NCBI GenBank assembly: GCA_016283575.1
Contig: JAEEND010000002.1
Location: 1-39,629, forward strand
DNA from: Lachnospiraceae bacterium
GTDB lineage: Bacteria > Bacillota > Clostridia > Lachnospirales > Lachnospiraceae
Reading direction: 5' to 3'
Length of the DNA stretch: 39,629 nucleotides
This document shows, in pieces, positions 25,159-31,658 of the stretch (position 1 is its first letter; each line of letters begins with the position of its first letter). The position numbers were made by a program, and so were the translations under genes. The notes under the pieces are model-generated. The model saw only the letters and a list, made by a program, of their open reading frames with translations, was not told where the DNA came from and did not search any database.

Positions 25159-25703
25159 TGAGAATAGGACACGGATATGATGTTCATAAACTGGTTGAAG
25201 ATCGCCCTCTTATAATCGGTGGGGTAAATATACCCCATGAAAAAGGGCTTCTCGGCCATTCGGATGCGGACGTGTTAACCCATGCCATTATGGATGCTCT
25301 TTTAGGAGCTGCGGCACTTGGAGATATAGGTTTACACTTTCCCGATACCGATCCCCGATATAAAGGCGCCGACAGTATAGAACTCCTTAAGCATGTGGGA
25401 GATCTGCTTGAAGAGAACCTTTATTATGTGGAGAATATTGACGCAACCATTCTTTGTCAGGCACCAAAAATGCGTCCTCATATCGATGCTATGCGAAAGA
25501 ATATTGCCGATGCTCTTAAGATCGATGTTAATGCCGTGAATATCAAGGCAACAACGGAAGAAGGCCTTGGTTTTACCGGAGCAAAAGAAGGTATTGCGGC
25601 TCACTCCGTATGCCTTATAGAAACCATGATGAACATGGGCGGCAGCCGCGATTTTTCATGTAACGGATGCGCCGGATGTAAGGCAAAACAGGGAGAAATC
25701 TGA
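25158..25703 (+). CDS. ispF: 2-C-methyl-D-erythritol 2,4-cyclodiphosphate synthase with Cys-rich tail
   Basis: Forms MEcPP in the MEP isoprenoid pathway. The metal-binding residues D8, H10 (GHGYDVH) and H42 ([14 protein letters not shown]) are in place, and the C-terminal signature is [20 protein letters not shown]. The normal domain ends near residue 158; this protein continues to 181 with a tail containing CNGCAGC (C168, C171, C174). Such a CxxCxxC tail is not part of the catalytic trimer and could bind metal. It is translationally coupled to argS. Confidence 0.95.
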   Translation: MRIGHGYDVHKLVEDRPLIIGGVNIPHEKGLLGHSDADVLTHAIMDALLGAAALGDIGLHFPDTDPRYKGADSIELLKHVGDLLEENLYYVENIDATILCQAPKMRPHIDAMRKNIADALKIDVNAVNIKATTEEGLGFTGAKEGIAAHSVCLIETMMNMGGSRDFSCNGCAGCKAKQGEI

Positions 25704-25727
25704 AAATAAGAAATTTGAAAAAAACCC

Positions 25728-25756
25728 TTGACAATAGTCACCATATTTTGTATATT
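25728..25756 (+). promoter_or_regulatory. Consensus promoter of the tRNA-Val/Met/Pro cluster
   Basis: A perfect -35 TTGACA (25728-25733), a 17-bp spacer and TATATT (25751-25756). The leader after the start contains GTCGGTTGAGA (25763-25773), nearly the same as the tRNA-Trp leader. Confidence 0.92.
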
Positions 25757-25776
25757 AAGACGGTCGGTTGAGACAC

Positions 25777-25849
25777 GGGGTCTTAGCTCAGCTGGGAGAG
25801 CATCTGCCTTACAAGCAGAGGGTCACAGGTTCGAGCCCTGTAGGCCCCA
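25777..25849 (+). tRNA. tRNA-Val (TAC)
   Basis: 73 bases; acceptor stem GGGGTCT/AGGCCCC, discriminator A25849, anticodon loop CTTACAA with anticodon TAC (25810-25812), T-loop GTTCGAGCC. The 3' CCA is not encoded. Confidence 0.96.
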
Positions 25850-25869
25850 TCAACTACTTAACGAAATAT

Positions 25870-25943
25870 GGCGAGATAGCTCAGTTGGCTAGAGCATGCG
25901 GTTCATACCCGCAGTGTCGAGGGTTCGAATCCCCCTCTCGCTA
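25870..25943 (+). tRNA. tRNA-Met (CAT), elongator type
   Basis: 74 bases; acceptor GGCGAGA/TCTCGCT with a terminal G.U pair, anticodon loop TTCATAC. The acceptor and anticodon stems match elongator tRNA-Met rather than the initiator (which has three G:C pairs next to the anticodon loop and a mismatched first pair). A lysidine-modified Ile-CAT is less likely from the acceptor sequence but cannot be fully excluded. Confidence 0.9.
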
Positions 25944-25968
25944 TTCGCAATTAAATATTGCACCATAC

Positions 25969-26041
25969 CGGGGTGTGGCTCAGGTGGTAGAGCGCTTCGT
26001 TAGGGACGAAGAGGCCGCAAGTTCAAGTCTTGTCACTCCGA
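25969..26041 (+). tRNA. tRNA-Pro (AGG)
   Basis: 73 bases; acceptor CGGGGTG/CACTCCG with one G.U pair, discriminator A26041, anticodon stem CTTCG/CGAAG and loop TTAGGGA, giving anticodon AGG (26002-26004), which reads Pro codon CCU. An A34 tRNA-Pro is uncommon in bacteria and would normally be deaminated to inosine. The 3' CCA is not encoded. The last bases of the gene are also part of the downstream terminator stem. Confidence 0.92.
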
Positions 26042-26085
26042 TTAAAAAAAGGATTATCCGAAAGGATAATCCTTTTTTTAATCGG
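26038..26085 (+). terminator. Very long terminator hairpin of the tRNA cluster
   Basis: A perfect 22-bp stem (26038-26059 with 26064-26085) and a GAAA tetraloop. The core is GGATTATCC/GGATAATCC flanked by A7/T7, so the T-run terminates transcription within the stem. The outermost 4 bp use the CCGA 3' end of tRNA-Pro itself. Confidence 0.93.
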
Positions 26086-26113
26086 AATTTACAGGTTTAA
26101 TTATCCGGCCCCA

Positions 26114-26141
26114 TTCGTCCCTAACGAAACGTTAGGGCGAA
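26114..26141. repeat. Hairpin H1 (tRNA-Pro anticodon-arm palindrome)
   Basis: TTCG-T-CCCTAACG, loop AAA, CGTTAGGG-CGAA, with a single bulged T at 26118. Its 5' half is the reverse complement of the tRNA-Pro anticodon arm and its 3' half is the same arm in direct orientation. Confidence 0.8.
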
Positions 26142-26144
26142 GAG

Positions 26145-26177
26145 GGTGTTGCGTGCCGGTGGCACGCGTTTAACACC
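26145..26177. repeat. Hairpin H2 (two-stem module)
   Basis: Outer stem GGTGTT/AACACC, inner stem GCGTGCC/GGCACGC contiguous on the 5' side, tri-loop GGT, and a 4-base GTTT bulge (26168-26171) on the 3' side. Confidence 0.8.
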
Positions 26178-26180
26178 GAC

Positions 26181-26217
26181 CGTTGCTGAACGTCCAGTGG
26201 ACGTTCGTTTAGCAACG
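26181..26217. repeat. Hairpin H3 (same architecture as H2, different stems)
   Basis: Outer stem CGTTGCT/AGCAACG, inner stem GAACGTCC/GGACGTTC contiguous on the 5' side, tri-loop AGT, and again a GTTT bulge (26207-26210) on the 3' side. Both H2 and H3 are followed by GACCG or its equivalent. Confidence 0.8.
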
Positions 26218-26272
26218 ACCGAAACGGAGTGTAGACGCGAAGCGGAGACCGCAAGTTCAAGTCCGGCTCTCA

Positions 26273-26300
26273 TTCGCCCCTAACGTTTTGTTAGGGCGAA
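26273..26300. repeat. Hairpin H4 (second copy of H1)
   Basis: TTCG-C-CCCTAAC, loop GTTTT, GTTAGGG-CGAA. It matches H1 except for the bulged base (C instead of T) and the loop, and lies 159 bp downstream of it. Confidence 0.8.
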
Positions 26301-26303
26301 GTC

Positions 26304-26319
26304 TTGTGATATTTTTACC
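26304..26319 (-). promoter_or_regulatory. Response-regulator site candidate upstream of pgmB
   Basis: On the minus strand the sequence is GGTAAAAATATCACAA, one mismatch from the GGTAAA-N3-ATTACAA motif found four times before the epimerase gene. It lies 89 bases before the pgmB start. The rest of 26320-26407 is AT-rich, and no promoter could be assigned with confidence. Confidence 0.5.
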
Positions 26320-26407
26320 CATCCCCCTTGCGAGAGTAAATATTTTTCATTGTAAAAGTCTCTTTTTTTCGATAATTTTTATACATTAAGAAAGCGAGGA
26401 CTTACAA

Positions 26408-27043
26408 ATGATAGATTCTTTTATTTTTGATTTGGACGGTGTAATCGTATTTACTGATAAGTATCATTATCAGGCCTGGAAACAGATGGCCGATGAATTA
26501 GGCGTATATTTTGATGAAAAGATAAATAACAGACTTCGTGGCGTGAGCCGTATGGACAGTCTTGAAATAATACTTGAAAGATATGAAGGCCCTGCCCTTT
26601 CTTACGAAAGAAAAGTAGAGCTTGCCACTCATAAAAATGAAATATACAGAGAATTACTTAATAAGATGACGCCGTCTGATGTAAGTAGCGAAGTAAGGGA
26701 GACTCTTAAGAAACTCAGAGAAAAGGGTATAAAGATCTCTCTCGGCTCATCCAGTAAGAATGCAAGGCTGATCTTAGAAAAGGTGGATCTTCTTGATGCA
26801 TTCGATGAAATTTCAGACGGAAATAATATTACAAGATCAAAGCCCGATCCTGAAGTATTTTTGAAGGCTGCCGAATTTTTGCATTCAAAGCCTGAAACCT
26901 GCGCGGTTTTGGAAGATGCAATCTCCGGCATCGAAGCTGCCAAGGCAGCCGGCATGACGGCAGTTGCCATAGGAGATGCCAAAGCTTCGGAAAAGGCTGA
27001 TTACAGGATCGACACCTTCAGTGATATTCTCAAGTTAATATAG
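26408..27043 (+). CDS. pgmB: Beta-phosphoglucomutase (HAD superfamily)
   Basis: Converts beta-D-glucose-1-phosphate to glucose-6-phosphate. The 211-residue protein begins with the HAD motif FDLDGVIVFTDKYHYQAWK, with nucleophile D8 and acid/base D10; the YHYQAWK part is characteristic of beta-PGM. The cap domain follows at about 15-90, then motif II SLGSSSKNA, and the motif III-IV region SKPDPEVFLKAAE with VLEDAISGIEAAKAAGM. It supplies the step after a GH65 phosphorylase, encoded 7.8 kb downstream, and shares an operator-like motif with that locus. RBS GCGAGGA lies upstream of the ATG. Confidence 0.93.
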   Translation: MIDSFIFDLDGVIVFTDKYHYQAWKQMADELGVYFDEKINNRLRGVSRMDSLEIILERYEGPALSYERKVELATHKNEIYRELLNKMTPSDVSSEVRETLKKLREKGIKISLGSSSKNARLILEKVDLLDAFDEISDGNNITRSKPDPEVFLKAAEFLHSKPETCAVLEDAISGIEAAKAAGMTAVAIGDAKASEKADYRIDTFSDILKLI

Positions 27044-27047
27044 AACA

Positions 27048-27135
27048 GGTAAAATTATTACAAGCAAAGGTAAAGAAATTACAAATTAATTCTAATTTTT
27101 TTACCTTTTTCACGTATATGGTAAAAAAATTACAA
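27048..27135 (+). promoter_or_regulatory. Four-copy operator array GGTAAA-N3-ATTACAA
   Basis: Copies at 27048-27063 (+, GGTAAAATTATTACAA), 27069-27084 (+, GGTAAAGAAATTACAA), 27090-27105 (minus strand, GGTAAAAAAATTAGAA) and 27120-27135 (+, GGTAAAAAAATTACAA). The first three start 21 bp apart, exactly two helical turns, as for AraC-type activators binding as tandem monomers. The array lies between pgmB and the epimerase-kinase-regulator genes, so the AraC-family response regulator at 29929 is the natural candidate protein. Sequence repetition is direct observation; the protein assignment is inference. Confidence 0.75.
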
Positions 27136-27149
27136 CCAATAGAAAAATA

Positions 27150-27177
27150 GTGCCATAGAAGTGGCTCTTCTCATAAT
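27150..27177 (+). promoter_or_regulatory. Weak promoter of the epimerase-kinase-regulator genes
   Basis: GTGCCA (27150-27155) and CATAAT (27172-27177) with a 16-bp spacer, 14 bp downstream of the last operator copy. The poor -35 suits an activator-dependent promoter. Confidence 0.45.
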
Positions 27178-27199
27178 ATAAAATAAGGTATGGTGGGTT

Positions 27200-28339
27200 A
27201 TGGAAAGAATAGAATTTAAAAATATAAAGGATGAAACATTAAGATTCAACGATGATTTCACAGTCGAAAAAGAAAGCCTGAAGGATCCGAATGGCTATGA
27301 AATAAATCTTTTAAAGGTAAGTAACGGAATACTCGATTTCAGCATCATAGTAGAGAGGGCCATGGATATAGGCGAGATCTTTTATAAAGGTCATAAGATG
27401 AGCTGGGATAGAGATATTAAGCGATTACTCAATCCCGACGGTGTTGACCTTAAAGAGGATGGAGCATGGGAAAAGGGATTTTATCAGGCGGTGGCATCCC
27501 TGGGACCGGAAGTATTCGGAACTCCCGATGAGATCAGGACACCCCATGGAACCGGTGCTTTTTCAAAAGCAGACCCCGAGAGAGTTTACATAACTTATGA
27601 AAACAACGAGCTTACCATTGCAGGATTTGTGCCGATCAAAGGGTATGGAGCAACACCACAGTATGAAAAATGGGTTTACATAATACTCAAGAAGGATTCC
27701 TGTTTCTTTGAAAGAAAAGAAGCTTATAAGAATCTTTCCGATGAAATTCTTCCTCTTGATACCGGCTACCATGTTCAGCTTAACGGTTCCTTTATGAATG
27801 AAGGAGGAAGATATGTGCTTCCCGTATCAAGTGACAGGATGTTACTTAGAGACTCTGCGCCCACGGAAATAAGTCCCAAGGCTATTTATCCCGAAAAGCT
27901 TGAGTTTATGCCCATTCGCTGCTATCAATACGTACCTGAAAAGGTATATGGAATAGAGGAAATACCTTCTTTTTCCGATTGCGAATTCTTATATAAGGAG
28001 CCTGATAATATTACTGCCGAAATGGTAGTTAACAGGCAGAATACAAAAATGGCCCTGGTACTCCGTCCCCTTAGCTCATTCGGGAGGACGCTTCTTGCGA
28101 AGAGAAATGACGGAGAGGCGATGTATGCGATAGAGCCTTGTCGTACGAGACCCAACTCCATCAGGCAGAAGGCGATAGACGGCGAGCTTAAATACATAGA
28201 GCCGGGTGAAATTGTTGAATCCGAGATCGTTTTCGGATTTTCAGATGATAAAGAAACTGTTGACAGACTGGTATCAAAAATTGAAAGTGCAGCTTCCTAT
28301 GAAAAAGAAATTGCTGAAGCAAGGAGAAAAGAAAAATAG
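27200..28339 (+). CDS. DUF4432-type aldose 1-epimerase family protein
   Basis: A 379-residue cytoplasmic protein resembling the DUF4432 branch of galactose-mutarotase-like beta-sandwich proteins. The indicative segment is IVERAMDIGEIFYKGHKMSWDRD, with further sandwich features GAWEKGFYQAVASLGPE, a TPHGTGAF motif and EPCRTRPNSIRQKA near the C-terminus. Such enzymes interconvert anomers of sugars. Next to a phosphorylase locus it could process the sugar released by phosphorolysis, but the substrate is unknown. GGTGGG precedes the ATG. Its last 41 bases overlap the predicted start of the histidine kinase gene in another frame. Confidence 0.78.
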   Translation: MERIEFKNIKDETLRFNDDFTVEKESLKDPNGYEINLLKVSNGILDFSIIVERAMDIGEIFYKGHKMSWDRDIKRLLNPDGVDLKEDGAWEKGFYQAVASLGPEVFGTPDEIRTPHGTGAFSKADPERVYITYENNELTIAGFVPIKGYGATPQYEKWVYIILKKDSCFFERKEAYKNLSDEILPLDTGYHVQLNGSFMNEGGRYVLPVSSDRMLLRDSAPTEISPKAIYPEKLEFMPIRCYQYVPEKVYGIEEIPSFSDCEFLYKEPDNITAEMVVNRQNTKMALVLRPLSSFGRTLLAKRNDGEAMYAIEPCRTRPNSIRQKAIDGELKYIEPGEIVESEIVFGFSDDKETVDRLVSKIESAASYEKEIAEARRKEK

Positions 28340-29936
28340 GTCCGTACTTAAGACAGTGGGAGTGCTGCTTATAGCATTCTCTGTTTACGGCGCGATCACA
28401 GCCTATGGAGCTTATCAGACTAATTTGCGACGTAATTATGAAAATATCGATAATTCCGTAGAAAGAACGATGGAAAGCATCGGTCGCAGTCTTTCCATGA
28501 TAAGAGGTACCACAATAGCCATTTCAGGCAGTGATTCGTTAAGTAACTGGACCAAGGATAATGATTACTTCAACGTGGATGAAAAGGATAGAAGGATCCG
28601 CACCAAGGCCCTTGAAAATGAGATGCAGCGCACTCTTATTTATAACAACGGCTGGAATCTCGATCTTATCGACTATGTGGCTGTGTACGAAGACCGTACC
28701 CTTCTTGCATATACCTTCACAAAACCATATAACGTTCATACCATAGAGGAGAAGTCCTCCGCCATTAATGATGTGATTCGTAAATCAGACGAATTTTCTT
28801 TGGTTATTCCACCCACCGATGAAGACCCAACCATGTATACAACTCTGAAGATTCGTTCCGATTATTCGGAAGATGTGGGTCATAAGAAATCAATCTATAT
28901 CATATGCGCAACCGACGCAAGCTTCCTGAAGGACAGCCTTAACAGCACCTATGGCTATGAAGGCGCCCTTATGTATTTAACCAACAGAGCCGGCATGATC
29001 TATGCTTCCAACGAAGAAGGCATCGCGGGAAAGACCATCAGGGAAGAGATCCTTACGGTTTCTTCCGGCGTGAGGCGGGATATCCTGGTAAGCGGCAAGA
29101 AATATGCCATTACAAAAAGAAGCGTAAATTCCGACTTTTATTTTATCTATATGCTTCCGAAGAGTGAGATCGTAAGACTTACCATACAGAGTATGGAATC
29201 GTTACTGCTTCTTTCCATCATCACCACCCTCATAATGGTAGTTCTTGTCACCATGATAGAGACCCAGTATGAACAGAAGATTTTGATGGAAGAATCAGAG
29301 ATCCAGTTTTTGCAGCAACAGATGAATCCTCATTTTCTTTTTAATATATTGCTGACGATCCAGATAAAGGCAAAGATGTCAGGGGATGAAACCGTAAGCA
29401 AGATGATCACGTCCCTTTCGAATCTTTTAAGGGCAGGGATCTACAGGGACAAGCGCTCCACCATTCCCATAAAGGAAGAGCTTAAATATGTGGAATATTA
29501 TTTATCCCTGCAAAAAGAACGCTATGAGGATCGGCTTTCATATACTATCGACATAGAAGATGATGAACTTATCGAATGCGAGGTACCGAGGCTTTCGATC
29601 GAACCGCTGGTTGAAAATGCGGTGGTGCACGGCCTGGAGGTTTCCGATAAAGAAGGCAAGGTCGAAGTAAGCATTAAGGGAAAGAACAAAGATATTATTA
29701 TCCATGTTAAAGATAATGGCGTGGGCTTTGACCCGGAGGTGCTTAAGCTTTCGGATACAAGACTCAATCCGGATGGAAGCCTTACCCGCGAAAAGGTGGG
29801 TGTTAAGAATACCAATCGGCGTATTAAGATGATGTACGGCGATAAGTACGGACTGAGCATTAAGAGCGCATTAAATGAGGGAACGGACATAGAAATAAAG
29901 ATACCAAAGAAAAAATGGATGGTAGAAAATGGTTAA
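28299..29936 (+). CDS. YesM-type sensor histidine kinase
   Basis: A 545-residue membrane kinase that should sense a sugar or its binding protein and phosphorylate the next gene's product. TM1 is at residues 16-37, an extracellular sensor domain of about 260 residues follows, and TM2 is at 301-320. Unlike most YesM proteins no HAMP domain fits between TM2 and the phosphoacceptor; only about 20 residues separate TM2 from the conserved QQQMNPHFLFN, with H345. The HATPase part has EPLVENAVVHGLE (N-box) and DNGVGFDP (G1). The ATG at 28299 is preferred because the protein then begins with a basic stretch before TM1; its RBS is weak, and an upstream GTG (28206) is possible. It overlaps the regulator gene by 8 bases. 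Confidence 0.92.
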   Translation: MKKKLLKQGEKKNRSVLKTVGVLLIAFSVYGAITAYGAYQTNLRRNYENIDNSVERTMESIGRSLSMIRGTTIAISGSDSLSNWTKDNDYFNVDEKDRRIRTKALENEMQRTLIYNNGWNLDLIDYVAVYEDRTLLAYTFTKPYNVHTIEEKSSAINDVIRKSDEFSLVIPPTDEDPTMYTTLKIRSDYSEDVGHKKSIYIICATDASFLKDSLNSTYGYEGALMYLTNRAGMIYASNEEGIAGKTIREEILTVSSGVRRDILVSGKKYAITKRSVNSDFYFIYMLPKSEIVRLTIQSMESLLLLSIITTLIMVVLVTMIETQYEQKILMEESEIQFLQQQMNPHFLFNILLTIQIKAKMSGDETVSKMITSLSNLLRAGIYRDKRSTIPIKEELKYVEYYLSLQKERYEDRLSYTIDIEDDELIECEVPRLSIEPLVENAVVHGLEVSDKEGKVEVSIKGKNKDIIIHVKDNGVGFDPEVLKLSDTRLNPDGSLTREKVGVKNTNRRIKMMYGDKYGLSIKSALNEGTDIEIKIPKKKWMVENG

Positions 29937-31485
29937 AGTATTGATTGTTGATGATGAAAGAAACATACGTGAGGGGATCAAAAAACTGATAGACTGGGAA
30001 AGTCTTAATTGCGAAGTGGTCGGTGCCTGCGTAAACGGCGTGTCCGCCCTTGAATTTATAGAAAAGAACCCGGTGGACATGGTAGTTACGGATATTAAGA
30101 TGCCAGTTATGGACGGTCTCGAATTAAGCCGTCACATAAGGGATGAATATCCGGAAATAAAGGTTATAATCCTCACTGCGTATTCGGAATTCGACATGGC
30201 GAAAAAGGCTATTACCTTCAACGTAACGGATTTCATCATCAAAAATGATTTCATGGATGAGCTCCCCAAGGCTGTTGAAAAGAATGTGGCAGCCATAAAT
30301 GCTAAAAGGGATGAAAAGAAAGAAAACTCAGGGGACGAGATACATTCCGACGACAGATATTTCATGAGCATACTGAAGAGTCTCGTAACGGATACAGAAT
30401 TATCAAAAGAAGATATTACGGGCTTCGAAAACTCGAATCTTGTAATATGTGCCTGTGAAATAAATCGATATGAAGGGGACAGCAACACAGAACGTAATCT
30501 CTATGAAATGTTCAATAATATCCTAAAGATCGGTCTTAAGAACTGCCGCTTTACCACAATAAGCGTAAATCAGTCACTGCTTATCATCGGTTTAAGCTAT
30601 GAAAAGAATTCCGGCATGAACATAAACCGCGTGGTGGAATGCTTCAGTAACATTCTTATCATGGTGGAAGAATTTATGCGAATAGAGATAAAGATCGGTA
30701 TAAGCAGCGAGCTTCCGGAAATAGCGACGATAAAAGAAGGCTATATGGAAGCTAAAGATGCTCTTTCCAAGATAGACGGCAAGGGATGCGCCCTTAAGAT
30801 CTACGAAGGCTCTATTGGCAGAAACAGCGGAGAGTTCCTTGATGTTGACGGTTTTTCAGAGAAAATCTGTGAATTTACCTTTGACGAAAGAAGTGACAAT
30901 GCAGTTAATGTCCTCCACGATTTTGTAGGTAAGTTAAAAGCATCGGGATGTTCTTTTGAACAATGCAAGTTATACATGCTTGTAATATATTCCACCATCA
31001 TCCACAAGGCTGTGCGCTATCAGCTTAATGTGGACCTTGATTTCAATGATTATGAAAAAGAGATCTATAAGAAGGTACAGTCATCAAATACCATCACATC
31101 TTTAGAAAAGATCGGAGAGATCTTGATTTCCGAGATCCGAAGCATATGCATCGGCAAAAAGAATTTTAAAAATGAGCTCGTTAAAAAGGTTGACGACTGT
31201 ATAAAGAGCAATTATAAGAAAGAGCTTACCCTTCAGAAGATAAGCAAAGAAATTTATCTTAATTCAAGCTATGTGAGCCGCGCCTATAAAAAGATGACGG
31301 GAAATACCGTCACGGAGGCAATCACATTGTATCGCGTGAATAAAGCGAAGGAATTATTGAAAAATACCAACATGAAGATTTACGAAGTGGCTGAAGACGT
31401 GGGATTTAAGGATGCGGCTTATTTTACCAACGTATTTGTTAAATATACAAGTCTGAACCCCAGTGACTTCAGACAGGGCCATTAA
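29929..31485 (+). CDS. YesN-type response regulator with AraC HTH domain
   Basis: A 518-residue two-component regulator. The receiver domain spans residues 1-120 with the acidic pair in VDDERN, phosphoacceptor D55 in VVTDIKMPVMDG and K108-region FIIKND. A long central region without a recognised domain follows (about 140-405). The C-terminal double HTH of the AraC family (about 410-518) reads KELTLQKISKEIYLNSSYVS and AEDVGFKDAAYFTNVFVKYT. It is translationally coupled to the kinase. In this protein family the regulator activates the neighbouring sugar ABC transporter; the GGTAAA-N3-ATTACAA copies before three local genes are proposed binding sites. Confidence 0.94.
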   Translation: MVKVLIVDDERNIREGIKKLIDWESLNCEVVGACVNGVSALEFIEKNPVDMVVTDIKMPVMDGLELSRHIRDEYPEIKVIILTAYSEFDMAKKAITFNVTDFIIKNDFMDELPKAVEKNVAAINAKRDEKKENSGDEIHSDDRYFMSILKSLVTDTELSKEDITGFENSNLVICACEINRYEGDSNTERNLYEMFNNILKIGLKNCRFTTISVNQSLLIIGLSYEKNSGMNINRVVECFSNILIMVEEFMRIEIKIGISSELPEIATIKEGYMEAKDALSKIDGKGCALKIYEGSIGRNSGEFLDVDGFSEKICEFTFDERSDNAVNVLHDFVGKLKASGCSFEQCKLYMLVIYSTIIHKAVRYQLNVDLDFNDYEKEIYKKVQSSNTITSLEKIGEILISEIRSICIGKKNFKNELVKKVDDCIKSNYKKELTLQKISKEIYLNSSYVSRAYKKMTGNTVTEAITLYRVNKAKELLKNTNMKIYEVAEDVGFKDAAYFTNVFVKYTSLNPSDFRQGH

Positions 31486-31504
31486 GCAAAAAAATCCAAT
31501 TACA

Positions 31505-31571
31505 GGTAAAAATATAACAAAAGAATGGCTTAAAAGTTTCTTTTTAAAGATTCATGGTCAAATTTTCAAAA
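31505..31571 (+). promoter_or_regulatory. Operator copy (and degenerate partner) upstream of the solute-binding gene
   Basis: GGTAAAAATATAACAA (31505-31520) matches the array motif with one mismatch. A weaker relative, GGTCAAATTTTCAAAA (31556-31571), starts 51 bp downstream, the same distance that separates the second and fourth copies in the epimerase array (27069 and 27120). The second copy alone would not be convincing. Confidence 0.55.
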
Positions 31572-31591
31572 GAAAAGGAAAACTGAGCCCA

Positions 31592-31620
31592 TTCAAGGTT
31601 CGGGCCCCATATCTTATATT
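31592..31620 (+). promoter_or_regulatory. Promoter of the ABC transporter-phosphorylase genes
   Basis: TTCAAG (31592-31597) and TATATT (31615-31620) are 17 bp apart. The weak -35 fits activator dependence. A short inverted repeat ATTGG...CCAAT (31618-31634) overlaps the start region. Confidence 0.5.
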
Positions 31621-31658
31621 GGTCTTGTTCCAATAAACGACCTAATAGGAGGGTAATT

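Larger units (their letters stand above)
26107..26307. other. tRNA-Pro-derived palindromic cluster
   Basis: A non-coding stretch between the tRNA terminator and pgmB made of four hairpins and several tRNA pieces. GGCCCCAT (26107-26114) equals the tRNA-Val 3' end. TTAGGGCGAAGAGG (26132-26145) equals the tRNA-Pro anticodon arm with one base deleted. CCGCAAGTTCAAGTC (26249-26263) equals the tRNA-Pro T-arm exactly. TTAGGGCGAAGTCTTGT (26291-26307) joins the anticodon arm to the 3' side of the T-arm. It reads like one or more broken tRNA-Pro copies carrying inserted hairpins. No complete cloverleaf and no protein-coding potential are visible. Confidence 0.75.

Noticed and set aside
25768-26100. Open reading frame of about 110 codons across the tRNA cluster
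   Set aside because: It runs through three clear tRNA genes and a terminator, so it is a chance open frame.
26131-26290. Integron attC-like sites (AAC...GTT pairs in H1 and H4, GTTTAAC and GTTTAGC in H2 and H3)
   Set aside because: The GTT/AAC elements do not fit the RYYYAAC/GTTRRRY consensus at several positions, no L boxes or usual attC length are present, and no integrase gene is seen. The sequences are better explained by tRNA-Pro anticodon-arm pieces and the shared bulge of H2/H3.
27048-27135. CRISPR-like array
   Set aside because: The repeated units are only 16 bp, one is inverted, and spacing is by helical turns rather than constant spacers; no cas genes are present. An operator array fits better.
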